From Saccharicrinis aurantiacus (GTDB lineage Bacteria > Bacteroidota > Bacteroidia > Bacteroidales > Marinilabiliaceae), in the NCBI RefSeq assembly GCF_001660705.2, contig NZ_LYBV02000030.1, positions 230,224 through 294,223 of the forward strand: 64,000 nucleotides of DNA, in the 5' to 3' direction. The translations under genes and the position numbers were made by a program. Positions 53,694 to 63,600 of the stretch are shown here, one piece after another. Numbering within the stretch: the stretch's first letter is position 1; the number at the start of each line of letters is the position of its first letter. Under the pieces are notes generated by a model. That model was not told where the DNA came from. It saw only the letters and a list, made by a program, of their open reading frames with translations, and searched no databases.

Positions 53694-55040
53694 ATGATGG
53701 ATATACAGTTATTGACGGCAATTTCGCCAGTAGACGGACGATACAGAAGCAAGGCGGATGGTTTAGCACTTTATTTTTCAGAGTATGCATTAATTCGCTA
53801 CCGTGTTTTAGTGGAAGTGGAGTATTTTATTACGTTATGTGAGCAGCCATTACCACAACTGGCAGATTTCGATAAGTCGCTTTATAACGATTTAAGAGAT
53901 ATTTACAAGAAATTTCAGTTAGAAGATGCCGAGCGTATCAAAGAAATTGAAGGGGTAACTAACCACGATGTTAAGGCTGTAGAGTATTTCATTAAAGAGA
54001 AATTTGACGTTCTTAAATTAGATAAATATAAAGAGTTTATTCACTTCGGATTAACTTCACAGGATATTAATAACACCGCAATTCCTTACTCGTTGCGCGA
54101 TGCTGTTAACGAGATGTATTACCCATTATTAGAAGAGCTAATTGAGCAATTAGATGGCTTATCTAAGGATTGGGAAGATATTTCAATGTTAGCTAAAACG
54201 CATGGTCAGCCAGCTTCTCCTACTCGTTTGGGTAAAGAGATGAAGGTATTTGTGGAGCGTTTAAATACACAATTAAACTTATTAAAAAGGATTCCTTGTT
54301 CGGCTAAGTTTGGCGGTGCTACAGGAAACTTTAACGCACATAAGGTTGCATATCCTGAAATTAACTGGGTTGATTTTGGAAACAACTTTGTAAATAATGT
54401 ATTAAAATTAGATAGAGAGCAGTATACAACTCAAATTTCTAACTACGATAACTTAGCTGCCATTTTTGATAGCTTAAAGCGTATTAATACAATTATGTTG
54501 GATCTTTCGCGCGATTATTGGACTTACATTATGATGGAGTACTTTAAGCAAAAGATTAAAAAAGGTGAGGTAGGTTCAAGTGCTATGCCACATAAGGTAA
54601 ATCCAATTGATTTTGAAAATGCTGAAGGTAACCTAGGTATTGCCAATTGTTTGTATGAGCACTTATCGGCTAAGCTTCCTGTATCTCGCTTACAGCGCGA
54701 TTTAACTGATTCAACCGTATTACGTAACATTGGTGTACCTATTGCACACACGGTTATTGCCATTAAATCCTTACAAAAAGGATTGGGTAAATTGTTATTA
54801 AACAAAGCTGCTATCGATAAAGATTTAGAGGATAACTGGGCAGTAGTTGCTGAGGCTATTCAAACTATTTTACGTCGCGAGGCATATCCAAACCCATACG
54901 AAGCGTTAAAAGAGTTAACACGAACAAATGAAGGCATTACAGCCAAAAGTATAGCTGAATTTATTGAAACTTTAAATGTATCAGAAGCAGTGAAAGATGA
55001 ACTTCGTTCAATCTCTCCTCAGTCTTATACAGGAGTTTAA
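53694..55040 (+). CDS. purB: Adenylosuccinate lyase
   Basis: 448 residues (the second ATG at 53697 is equally possible). It catalyses two fumarate-releasing steps in purine synthesis (SAICAR to AICAR, and adenylosuccinate to AMP). The fumarase-superfamily signature S-S-A-M-P-H-K-V-N-P is near residue 295; the catalytic T-S-Q-D-I-N-N-T (about 121-128) and K-T-H-G-Q-P-A-S-P-T-R-L-G-K (about 167-180) blocks are intact. The opening A-I-S-P-V-D-G-R-Y is typical of this PurB subgroup. Cytoplasmic homotetramer; monocistronic with promoter and terminator both visible. Confidence 0.98.
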   Translation: MMDIQLLTAISPVDGRYRSKADGLALYFSEYALIRYRVLVEVEYFITLCEQPLPQLADFDKSLYNDLRDIYKKFQLEDAERIKEIEGVTNHDVKAVEYFIKEKFDVLKLDKYKEFIHFGLTSQDINNTAIPYSLRDAVNEMYYPLLEELIEQLDGLSKDWEDISMLAKTHGQPASPTRLGKEMKVFVERLNTQLNLLKRIPCSAKFGGATGNFNAHKVAYPEINWVDFGNNFVNNVLKLDREQYTTQISNYDNLAAIFDSLKRINTIMLDLSRDYWTYIMMEYFKQKIKKGEVGSSAMPHKVNPIDFENAEGNLGIANCLYEHLSAKLPVSRLQRDLTDSTVLRNIGVPIAHTVIAIKSLQKGLGKLLLNKAAIDKDLEDNWAVVAEAIQTILRREAYPNPYEALKELTRTNEGITAKSIAEFIETLNVSEAVKDELRSISPQSYTGV

Positions 55041-55062
55041 GCATTTCGGTATAATTTTTTTG

Positions 55063-55105
55063 AAAGTCAGCCTTGCTATTACTACTTTAGCGGCTGACTT
55101 TTTTT
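55063..55105 (+). terminator. Rho-independent terminator of purB
   Basis: AAAGTCAGCC (55063-55072) pairs perfectly with GGCTGACTTT (55092-55101), followed by further T to 55105. Confidence 0.85.
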
Positions 55106-55143
55106 GTACATCGTAATGATGTTTTTACAGACTTAATAGATTA

Positions 55144-56964
55144 ATGAAAGATTTTATTCAGATTCTAAAGCGATTTATACCTCCGTATAAACGTGCCCTT
55201 GTTTTAAGTATTTTTTACAACATTATATCAGCCTTGTTTTCAGGAATAGCTATGCTATTTATGATTCCTATTTTAGAGGTGCTATTTCAAACAGCAAAAG
55301 AGGTAGATGTTTTGTTGCCTTGGCAAATGACAAAAGATGTGTTGGCCAATAATTTATACTATTACGTTACCCTTGTGAAGTTAAAATACGGGGTTGTATT
55401 GGTTATGCCATTTATTGGATTATTCATGCTTGTGGCAACCTTAATTAAGGTGGGTAGCATGTATATGGCCGATCATGAAATGGTAGGTATTAGAAATGGA
55501 GTAGTAAAGGATTTACGTACCCAAATTTTTAATAAGCTAATGCGTTTGCCAATGGCTTATTTCTCCGATGAGCGTAAAGGCGATTTGATATCTCGCGCCA
55601 CAGGCGATGTTACCGAAGTTGAAGGTTCAATAATGGCCTCGATAAATATGTTATTTAAAAACCCAATTATGATTATTGTATCGGTTGGATTTTTATTTGC
55701 CATTAGTTATCAGTTAACCATTTTTGTTTTTATTATGCTGCCTATTGCAGGTTGGATTATTGGTAAAACCGGAAAAACCTTAAAGCATAAATCTAAAGAA
55801 AGCAGAACTAAGCTTGGCGATTTATTAGGGATAGTAGAAGAAGCATTAGGAGGTTTAAGAATAATTAAAGCCTTTAATGCAGAGCCTAAAATGGAAAGGT
55901 GGTATGGCGATGAAACAGAGCAATACCGCACCATAATGAATAAGCTACAGCGTAGATATGCCTTAGCGCATCCGGTCAGCGAATTTTTAGGAACCATTGT
56001 AATGGTGTTTATAGTTTGGTTTGGTGCCATTATAATTAATGGCGAGGGAAGTACTCTTGATGGGGCTAGTTTCATTGCTTATATCGGGGTATTCTATCAA
56101 ATTATTAATCCTGCAAAACAGTTTTCAACAGGATACTTTAACGTGCAAAAAGGCTTGGCGGCCATGGAGCGTATTGATACCATTTTACTCGCTGAAAATA
56201 AAATTACAGATAAAGCAACTGCCATTGATAAAAAAGGGTTTGAAACAGCCGTAGAATATAAAAATGTGACCTTTGCCTACAAGGATAAAAAGGTACTTAA
56301 AAATGTATCTGTTTCTATTCCTAAAGGAAAAATGGTTGCCTTAGTTGGTCAATCGGGCTCAGGTAAAACAACCTTTGTTGATCTAATGCCTCGTTTTTAC
56401 GATATACAAGAGGGAAGCATTGAAATTGATGGCACTGACATTCGTGATATGAAAGTATTTGATGTTCGCGAATTAATGGGTAATGTCAATCAAGAAGCCA
56501 TTTTATTTAACGATAGTTTCTTTAATAACATTGCTTTTGGCGTTGAAGATGCCACTTTAGAGCAGGTTGAAAATGCCGCTAAAGTAGCGAATGCCCACGA
56601 GTTTATTATGGCTACTGAAAATGGTTACGATTCTGTTGTGGGCGATAGGGGAGGAAACCTTTCGGGAGGCCAACGCCAACGTATTAGTATTGCGCGTGCT
56701 GTACTTAAAAATCCCGATATTTTAATTCTCGACGAAGCCACATCGGCCTTAGATACCGAATCGGAAAAGCTAGTGCAAGAAGCCTTAGAAAATTTAATGA
56801 ACTCACGAACTTCAGTGGTTATTGCTCACCGTTTATCAACCGTGCGTAATGCCGATATGATTTGTGTTTTTGATGATGGAGAGATTGTAGAACGTGGTAC
56901 ACATGACGAGTTAAAAGCTAAAGGCGGTGTCTACAGTAAATTGCACGATTTGCAGGTGCGATAA
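55144..56964 (+). CDS. MsbA-like ABC exporter (fused TMD-NBD)
   Basis: 606 residues. Six membrane helices in the first 330 residues (first near 18-40) and a nucleotide-binding domain from about 355: Walker A G-Q-S-G-S-G-K-T-T (about 400-408), signature L-S-G-G-Q (about 508-512), Walker B I-L-I-L-D-E-A-T-S-A-L-D (about 527-538), switch His in I-A-H-R-L-S-T. The half-transporter works as a homodimer. Similarity in layout and length is to MsbA lipid A flippases and multidrug exporters; the cargo cannot be fixed from sequence. Monocistronic with a terminator downstream. Confidence 0.92.
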   Translation: MKDFIQILKRFIPPYKRALVLSIFYNIISALFSGIAMLFMIPILEVLFQTAKEVDVLLPWQMTKDVLANNLYYYVTLVKLKYGVVLVMPFIGLFMLVATLIKVGSMYMADHEMVGIRNGVVKDLRTQIFNKLMRLPMAYFSDERKGDLISRATGDVTEVEGSIMASINMLFKNPIMIIVSVGFLFAISYQLTIFVFIMLPIAGWIIGKTGKTLKHKSKESRTKLGDLLGIVEEALGGLRIIKAFNAEPKMERWYGDETEQYRTIMNKLQRRYALAHPVSEFLGTIVMVFIVWFGAIIINGEGSTLDGASFIAYIGVFYQIINPAKQFSTGYFNVQKGLAAMERIDTILLAENKITDKATAIDKKGFETAVEYKNVTFAYKDKKVLKNVSVSIPKGKMVALVGQSGSGKTTFVDLMPRFYDIQEGSIEIDGTDIRDMKVFDVRELMGNVNQEAILFNDSFFNNIAFGVEDATLEQVENAAKVANAHEFIMATENGYDSVVGDRGGNLSGGQRQRISIARAVLKNPDILILDEATSALDTESEKLVQEALENLMNSRTSVVIAHRLSTVRNADMICVFDDGEIVERGTHDELKAKGGVYSKLHDLQVR

Positions 56965-57002
56965 TTATACCGTATAATTTTAAATAATCAGATTTAAATA
57001 TG

Positions 57003-57037
57003 GAGCTTGTCTTTTTTCAGACAGGCTCTTTCTTTTT
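57003..57037 (+). terminator. Rho-independent terminator
   Basis: GAGCTTGTCT (57003-57012) pairs with AGACAGGCTC (57019-57028), one G-T wobble, followed by a T-rich tail to 57037. Ends the ABC exporter transcript. Confidence 0.8.
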
Positions 57038-57150
57038 GGGGCTTCCCCTGCGGGTCGGGCCATCCGCTATATCTTTGCTTCGCCAAAATGGGCTCACAAA
57101 GGATGCCGCTTCTGTCCCTAAGCCAACTGGGTTCGCAGGCAATATAGCAG
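57037..57150 (-). repeat. Palindromic intergenic element, copy 4 of 4
   Basis: On the minus strand it reads GGGACAGAAGCGGCATCC at one end and AAAGATATAGCGGATGGCC at the other, followed by CGACCCGCAGGGGAAGC. These correspond to the GATAG..AG.G..AGCC and CAAAG..ATA.CGGATAGC ends of the other copies. The loop is shorter and lacks the GCACxCGCAC motif, so this copy is the most divergent. I remember similar GGGATAGAAGCGG/ATAGCGGAT intergenic elements in other Bacteroidota genomes. Confidence 0.65.
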
Positions 57151-57220
57151 CCGCATTTTTTCTTTAAACAACTTCTTTAACAAAAATGCAAACCCCATTG
57201 CTGTAAAACCATTTTTAGGC

Positions 57221-57640
57221 AAAAAAATGCCATCCCCTAAACCGATATGTTCCACCATGCATTAAAAAGTATCAATCCGCAAAAAGGATTCTGTATCTGC
57301 CATCATAAAGTCCCCTCCCGAAAAAATAAAAGGTTCATCATCGCCTAAAAAGTACCATACACAAAATGTAGATGGAGCATCTGCGTTTGTAAAGTACCCT
57401 CTCCAAAAAATAAATGCATCATCGGGGCCCAAAAAGTGCCATCCCCAAAGTGTTGATGCTCTATCGTGGATAAAAAAATACCATCTTGAAAAAAAAGAAG
57501 CCCTTTTAATCCCTAAAAAGTACCATCCCGAAAAAAGGATACAACTTAATAAGCTCCAGTTGTACCCTCACGCAAATGTAGATGCCCCTTCAGAATGAAA
57601 AGCATGGCCTCACCAAATAGTTGATGCCATTTCACGGGCG
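57221..57640. repeat. Decayed 42-bp tandem repeat array, about ten units
   Basis: This occupies the rest of the 711-base gap after the ABC exporter gene. Units of 40-44 bases by eye (42 on average) share AAAAAGTACCATCCC near their start, an A-rich middle, and GATGC..CATC near their end; clear unit starts are 57221, 57264, 57307, 57347, 57391, 57431, 57472, 57515, 57558 and 57598. Because 42 is divisible by three, frames stay open on both strands: plus 57265-57595 reads K-K-Y-H-P-x-x-V-D-A-x-S units; minus 57567-57262 reads G-x-D-x-A-S-T-F-x-x-W-Y-F-L units. Neither has a start codon at its head, and flanking units contain stops. It is either a decayed repeat protein gene or a non-coding array. 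Confidence 0.7.
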
Positions 57641-57675
57641 AGGATGAGAAATAAAGAAGTAGAAGATTGCACTCC

Positions 57676-58449
57676 CTACTTGTATTGGAACTCAACCAAC
57701 GAGAAACTGGCTATTTTTAGTTCTCCATCTATTCTTTTACCAGTTAATGATACCATGGTATTAGTGGTGTATTTACGATTATCATTCTCATACAAACTCA
57801 TTTTAAGTTTATATAAAGCATTAAAAAAGCTATTTTCCTTGGTTTCAATATCAAGTATATTAATGTTGTCAATTACATACCTGCTCTTTTTTTCTTTGCT
57901 TAAATCCTTTAAATGTTTCTTATAATCCTCGTGATTATACTCTGCAATATGACCCAAATTATCGGTATCTATTTTTACGTGTTTAATAGAGAATTGAGGT
58001 AAGAAATATTGTAAAACAGCCCCTTCTTGTTGCTCGCTTCTAAGTTGGTTAATGGCAGTATGTAAATTGGTAATTAAGTTTTTTATTTCCTGATTCTGAA
58101 CTTGCTTTTGCTGCTTCTTTTCACTTAGCATGCTTAAGCTTTTATCTTTACTTCGAATCACTTTTGTTAACGAATCAGTAATTAGAGTTTCTGCGGCATA
58201 ATCCTTTTCCAATGCAATACGTTTTTTACGCTCATTTAGGTAGTTGGCTTTTAACGATTTCTCATCTAATTTAGAATCTTCTATGGAGTCTTTTAGTAAT
58301 GCCATCTCCTTATTGAGTAGTTCTGTTTCATACTGCGCTGTATTTATCGAGTCTTGATTTACTGCAGGTGTTTTAGTACTCTTTTCTGAAGGAGCATTGC
58401 AGCTTACAAAAATCATAGTGATACCGATGAAAAATAAAAATAGCTTCAT
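57676..58449 (-). CDS. Coiled-coil lipoprotein, unknown function
   Basis: 257 residues. The signal peptide ends in the lipobox F-V-S-C at Cys17. Residues about 40-140 form a long charged coiled coil (E-T-E-L-L-N-K-E-M-A-L-L-K-D-S and S-M-L-S-E-K-K-Q-Q-K), then a compact alpha/beta domain of about 110 residues ending L-V-E-F-Q-Y-K. The fold of the last part is not recognised. It is the third gene of a minus-strand run with the barrel at 58461 (11 bases upstream) and the porin at 59192, so it may connect an outer-membrane complex. Confidence 0.75.
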   Translation of the reverse strand: MKLFLFFIGITMIFVSCNAPSEKSTKTPAVNQDSINTAQYETELLNKEMALLKDSIEDSKLDEKSLKANYLNERKKRIALEKDYAAETLITDSLTKVIRSKDKSLSMLSEKKQQKQVQNQEIKNLITNLHTAINQLRSEQQEGAVLQYFLPQFSIKHVKIDTDNLGHIAEYNHEDYKKHLKDLSKEKKSRYVIDNINILDIETKENSFFNALYKLKMSLYENDNRKYTTNTMVSLTGKRIDGELKIASFSLVEFQYK

Positions 58450-58460
58450 AAGGAGTGTTT

Positions 58461-59180
58461 TTAAAAGTTTATATACTTAGCTGGTATATATTTATAATCT
58501 TTATTTACTCTAAATATTATCGAAATCATTGGTGTAAATGAATAAGCCCATCCATTGGGTTTTATATTCCCAGCACCAAATAGGGGAGCAAAAGCAATGG
58601 TATGAATCTCATCAAAAATATAAGTAAAGGTTGGCCCGCCCCTTATAAACTCAATGCCAGTAAAGCTTTCCGACCAACGATAGAATGGCCCAACTAAACC
58701 GCCAATTAAAAGTTTTTTACTGTAAATGTAATTGTATGAGAAAACGATCCGAATACCATGCCTTACGTTGTTTTTGTTATCAAAATCAAGTTGATACTTT
58801 GTTTGTGTAACAAATTGAGAGTTAAAGCCATTCTCTCCCGATCCTAGATACTGTTTATTTACAGCACCTAGTCCTAACCTAAAGTCTAATCTATCAGACT
58901 GAACACTGGCCCTAAAGTCAGGAACTACCTCCCAATTTTTATTAGGTGTATAGGCAAATACACCCTCATAAAACCATTGATTCAAACTTTGCATGTTATT
59001 ATCAACACGCCACTGAAGTTCGTGCGAATGCCTATAATCTTTATCACCGCCAAATACTATTTTGTTACCTAGTATAAGCCAATTGTCCCACCTATCTATT
59101 TCATTTTGGCTATACGTTGAGGCACAGGCAAGCATAAATAAGCTTAATGCTATAGTTTTTGTAAGCGATGCTCTTTTCAT
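58461..59180 (-). CDS. Outer-membrane beta-barrel protein (DUF2490-like)
   Basis: 239 residues with a signal peptide ending T-Y-S-Q (about residue 25; an A-C-A just before could be misread as a lipobox). The mature part has about ten alternating strands: W-D-N-W-L-I-L-G-N-K, H-S-H-E-L-Q-W-R-V-D-N-N, W-F-Y-E-G-V-F-A-Y-T-P and a final aromatic K-Y-I-N-F. The order resembles DUF2490-type barrels. Function unknown. It is 11 bases after the OprB-like porin gene and 11 before the lipoprotein gene, so these three are one operon. Confidence 0.7.
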   Translation of the reverse strand: MKRASLTKTIALSLFMLACASTYSQNEIDRWDNWLILGNKIVFGGDKDYRHSHELQWRVDNNMQSLNQWFYEGVFAYTPNKNWEVVPDFRASVQSDRLDFRLGLGAVNKQYLGSGENGFNSQFVTQTKYQLDFDNKNNVRHGIRIVFSYNYIYSKKLLIGGLVGPFYRWSESFTGIEFIRGGPTFTYIFDEIHTIAFAPLFGAGNIKPNGWAYSFTPMISIIFRVNKDYKYIPAKYINF

Positions 59181-59191
59181 ATATAATTGAA

Positions 59192-60433
59192 TTATAAGGT
59201 CAATCGAGCTCTGATTCCTCCTAAAAACATTGTATCTTCTTCAGAATTTAAGGCCGGATTTATTATAAACTGTACATCTGGAGTAAGCGCAAACTTTGTT
59301 GAAATCTGAAAGCGGAAAAAAGCTTCCATTGATATTTGATTGTCTAATCCAGTACCCCATGTTGATTCATTCACTTCGCCCCAACCAATGGCTCCTGCAA
59401 GTAAATGACCTCCATCAGCAAAGTAGTGGCCTAAACCTGTGGTAATTGATTTCTGAAGTATAGAGCCGCCATCCTCGGCATAACCCCCTCTTAAAAAAGG
59501 CATCAATTTATCATTCACAAACCAGGTGCCCGAGAAATTTAAACCCCATCCATCGGGCGAAGCCTGAAAATTGCTGCCATCGCTATGCCAATACATCACA
59601 TGTATATTATCGAAGTAATGACGATCTCTGCCATTGACCCAACCAAGCTCTATACTTTTAAAATATTGATTTTCTGAAAAGAAAGTTTCAAAACTTTTAA
59701 ATGGCTTTGTTGGGTCTGAGTTGGTATCATTAATACCTGCAATCAAATAAATATTTTCGGTAAGGTAAGCAGCAAGTGCAATGCCTAAGTTTACATCATT
59801 CGGAACAAACATGGTTTGAGAACCAGTACTAAATTGGAAATTGGTGAAATGCATCCAAGGACTTGCTAAACCATACACATCAATATAATCTGTAGCATCT
59901 AATAAGCCAACAGCCATCGATATTTTACCATTGGCAAAACGCTGACGCCAATAAAAGTTGGTCATTCTAAAGCCATCATCACTAAATGGAGGCAAAACCA
60001 TACCCACGTAACCTGATTGAAAACCAAAATTCTTAAGTGAAGTATTGGTGTATTTATGCCTATGCTCCAATTTAAATATAAATGCCCCTGTGTTATTTTT
60101 GCCTTTACCAATTAAATCCCAGCTACCATATAAACGCACCATACCACTTCCTGCAGCATTGTTGCCAATACTATGGTTTGTACCAAAGTATGCAGCACTA
60201 TAGTCAAGCCCATAATTGATTCCGGTTTTTTTGTGTAATTCCGTTTTTAATCCGAAATAGGCTTGCATCCATCCTAATTCAAAAAATGGTTGTTTCGGCT
60301 TCTGGTCTTCTTCTAATGTGCGCTCAACATTATCCGGTCCTACAAAGCTGTTGCTTTTTTTTCCTTCTTGCTCTTGTGCATTAAGAGTCAATGTGGCAAA
60401 TAAAATACAGATTATATATATGTTGTTTTTCAT
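59192..60433 (-). CDS. OprB-like carbohydrate porin
   Basis: 413 residues with a signal peptide ending L-N-A-Q. The mature chain shows OprB-family blocks: G-L-K-T-E-L-H-K-K-T-G-I-N-Y-G-L-D-Y (about 58-75), H-R-H-K-Y (about 128), W-R-Q-R-F-A-N-G-K-I-S-M-A-V-G (about 165), P-N-D-V-N-L-G-I-A near 208 and the late W-G-L-N-F-S-G-T-W. OprB proteins form sugar-selective outer-membrane channels. It heads a three-gene operon (porin, barrel, coiled-coil lipoprotein). No sugar permease or kinase is nearby, so the substrate is open. Confidence 0.87.
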   Translation of the reverse strand: MKNNIYIICILFATLTLNAQEQEGKKSNSFVGPDNVERTLEEDQKPKQPFFELGWMQAYFGLKTELHKKTGINYGLDYSAAYFGTNHSIGNNAAGSGMVRLYGSWDLIGKGKNNTGAFIFKLEHRHKYTNTSLKNFGFQSGYVGMVLPPFSDDGFRMTNFYWRQRFANGKISMAVGLLDATDYIDVYGLASPWMHFTNFQFSTGSQTMFVPNDVNLGIALAAYLTENIYLIAGINDTNSDPTKPFKSFETFFSENQYFKSIELGWVNGRDRHYFDNIHVMYWHSDGSNFQASPDGWGLNFSGTWFVNDKLMPFLRGGYAEDGGSILQKSITTGLGHYFADGGHLLAGAIGWGEVNESTWGTGLDNQISMEAFFRFQISTKFALTPDVQFIINPALNSEEDTMFLGGIRARLTL

Positions 60434-60466
60434 AGACCTAGTTTATTTATCAATAAATTTCGCTCT

Positions 60467-60548
60467 TTAATGTTTATTTACCGAGGCATTTTCCGGACTG
60501 CTCTCTTCCCATACTTGGCGGTAAACTCGCATTTTGTTACCACCGTAT
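60467..60548 (-). other. Foldable GC-rich island with a 21-codon frame
   Basis: This lies in the 168-base gap between the BNR-protein and porin genes and is richer in GC than its surroundings. On the minus strand a stem forms from ATAC+GGTGGTAA (60548-60537) with TTACCGCC+AA+GTAT (60524-60511), eight plus four pairs with a two-base bulge and a 12-base loop. The loop contains an ATG (60532) that opens a frame to 60467: [20 protein letters not shown]. It may be a leader RNA, a tiny gene or a remnant. Confidence 0.4.
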
Positions 60549-60601
60549 ATTTTCTTGATTATAGGGAAAAGGGTTTTTATAGTATTGTTTATTAATAGTT
60601 A

Positions 60602-63600
60602 TTATTTTACAAGCTTGTTAAATTTTATTAGCTCAGTATCAATTGCAGTTTTATAATTCAAATCTGCAGCTTTAGCTTCATCAAGTAAAACTTTATATTC
60701 CGTTTTCATTGAGTTTGAAACAGGTCCTTCTGAGTGGTCTAATATGCCGCTCATAAACGAAAGTTTAAATAGTATAGTTGCCGGTAGGTTAATTACTTCA
60801 GCCAAAGTTCGCCCAGTTGAAACATAGCTGCCTTCGTAAGAATTCACCGTTTTGGCAATTACATCGTATTGTTTCTGAGCCTTTTTAATTGCACTAGGGG
60901 AAGCACCAGAAGCCTCTAAAACTTCAAGTTTAGATTTTGCATCATCACGAACCTTCAAGGCATCCATTACATTTTTAGTCATTTGTGATGCTGAGTTATA
61001 CATGTTCATCCAAAATTCAAACTTCGCATCGGCCTGAGCCTGCGTATATTTTTCTTTTGGACTCATATGGATTTTAAACTTCTGTGTTTCACTATAACCA
61101 TCTACCGTTAATTTAACCTGATATTCTCCCGGTGCTACTATAGGAATGATTGCAGTAGCAGGGCGTTGCGGAACTCGTGGTAACATGTTAATACGCATAT
61201 CCCAAACAAATTTATTTAAACCACTGTTGAAGTCGTCTCCTTTACTAAAATTAAGCATCATGTGCTCCTTGCCGTAGTTGCGAATTACCTTATTATCACT
61301 GTTCATTATTTCTATTGAAATATCTTTAGGTTCACTCTCAAGCTTGAAATAGAAAGTTGGTCCAAGAGGTTTCGGATCTCCAGCATCTATAAATTTGCGT
61401 TTGCGTTCGCCATTAACTTGCTTAAAACTTTCTTCGTAATAAGTTAAACCAGGACGCATATTCTGCACAAAATAATTCTTTTTCATAGCAGGGTCACCAC
61501 CCGGTACATAATCTAACCACCAGTTATAACCAAAGCGCGTATGATCTTGGATAGGGTATAGGTGTGTGGGTTTTGAGGCAGCTTCAGTTCCTAACTCACG
61601 AAGAGGTGTAATATCTTCCATTATCCAAAAACCACGTCCGTTTGTAGCTATCACTATGTCATTGTCCTTTATCTTAATATCAACCACAGGAACGGCAGGT
61701 AAGTTGGCTTTTAGTTTATCCCAACTTTTACCATCGTTTAGTGAATAATAAGCTCCTGTTTCAGTACCCACAAAAAGAAGATTTTTACGCACTTTATCCA
61801 CTCTAATGGTACGCGTAATTTCTTCCTGAGGGAAATTGACAGATAAATTGATCCAAGTTTTCCCGTAGTCGGTAGTTTTAAAAATGTAAGGCTTATAATC
61901 ATTGTAGGTGTTAAAGTTTGAGAAAACAACATATGCTGTGGCAGCATCATAAGGCGAAGGTTCAATTTCGTATACCTGCGAGTATTTGGGTAATGCTTTA
62001 TCCTTAATAGAAATATCTTCCCAGCTAGCACCTCCATCTTTTGTGATAGATATTTTTCCATCATCGGAACCAACCCAAATTACGCCCTGTTTTATAGGCG
62101 ACTCATCAAGACGCTTAATGGTGCTATAAATCTCCTGACCAAAGTATTCAGATAGCCAAGGTGTACCAGTTATTTTTTGGCGATCCTTTAAATCATTTGT
62201 TAAATCCGGACTAATAACCTCCCATGTTAATCCTTCGTCGGTACTTTTAAACACCACATTACCTCCTAAGTACAAGGTTTTATTATCATGAGGAGATAAA
62301 AAATAGGCTAAATCCCAGTTAAAACGGTATTTTAGATCATAAGCATTTAAGCCAAACAAAGGAACAGGCCACACTGAACGCACTTCGTTTTGTCCGGTTG
62401 CGATATTATTAACCGTGAAAGGAGCACCGCTTCCCATAGGGGCTCCACCCGAAATATTGTAAACAATGTTTAAGTCGTTCGGATTAGGTATAACGCTACT
62501 GGTCTCACCATTGCCAATAATAGTAGTTTCATATCCCGAAATCCCTCCCCAACGTGAAGCACTTGGTACTTTATACGCCAAAACATCTTGTCCGCTGCCG
62601 TATACATTATAAGGAAAATCATTATCTACATTAACGCGGTAAAATTGTGAGTTTTTCTGTGTATGTTGGCTACTCCATGTATTACCACCAGTCATACTAA
62701 TTTGGCAACCACCATCATTTGTGCCAATCATTCTATTTGGGTCTTTGGGGCAAATCCAAATATCATGAAAGTCGTCTTTAATGCCCGGGTCGAGCACCCA
62801 AGTTTTTCCTCCATCTTTGCTCATAAACATTCTGTTGTTTGGGGACCAAAGCTCGTTGGCATCATGTGGGCTTGCAAAAATGTGGCTGTAATAAAATGGG
62901 CGCCCTATAATTTGGAAGTTATCTGACACAAAACTCCAATTATCTCCTAAATCATCAGATACATATAAACCAGGTTTAGTTTCTGAATCAATTAGTGCGT
63001 ATACTTTTGTAGCATTTGCTGCCGACATGGTTATACCCGTTCTACCACGCTCTTTTTCAGGTAAACCTTTATTATAAGTTATTTCAGTCCAATTATCACC
63101 ACCATCCGTCGATTTGTAAATTCCCGACTCAGGACCACCTGTTTTTGGTCCCCATGCTTTGCGTTCAAACTCCCACATAACAGCAAATAGCACATCAGGG
63201 TTTGATGGATTAAGAACCAAATCAATTACACCTGCTTTATCGCTTTTAAAGAGTACTTGATTCCATGTTTTACCGCCATCTATAGTGCGATATACACCAC
63301 GATTAGTCCCAGGACCAAAAGCATCGCCAAAGGCTCCAACGTAAACAATATCAGGGTTAGTTGGGTGCACTCTAACTTGAGATATATGTCTCACCTTATC
63401 TAAACCAATATGCGACCAATTATCACCACCATCAGTAGATTTATATACACCGTCGCCCCAACTTACATTATTACGCATTTGGGGTTCTCCTAGTCCTACA
63501 TAGGCAATGTCTGGGTTCGACTCAGAAAACTCCATCGCCCCAATGCTTCCGTAGTTAAAATCATCATCACCCACAGCTTCCCAATAGGTACCTGCATCTT

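Noticed and set aside
2706..57150. Insertion sequences behind the dispersed palindromes
   Set aside because: No transposase gene or fragment is seen in or beside any copy, and target-site duplications could not be identified by eye.
57221..57640. Possible CRISPR array
   Set aside because: Units are contiguous and degenerate throughout, with no distinction between conserved repeats and unique spacers, and no cas genes are present.
57644..57925. 93-codon plus-strand frame
   Set aside because: It is almost entirely antisense to the coiled-coil lipoprotein gene, which has a clear signal peptide and coiled coil; the start also borrows from the repeat array.
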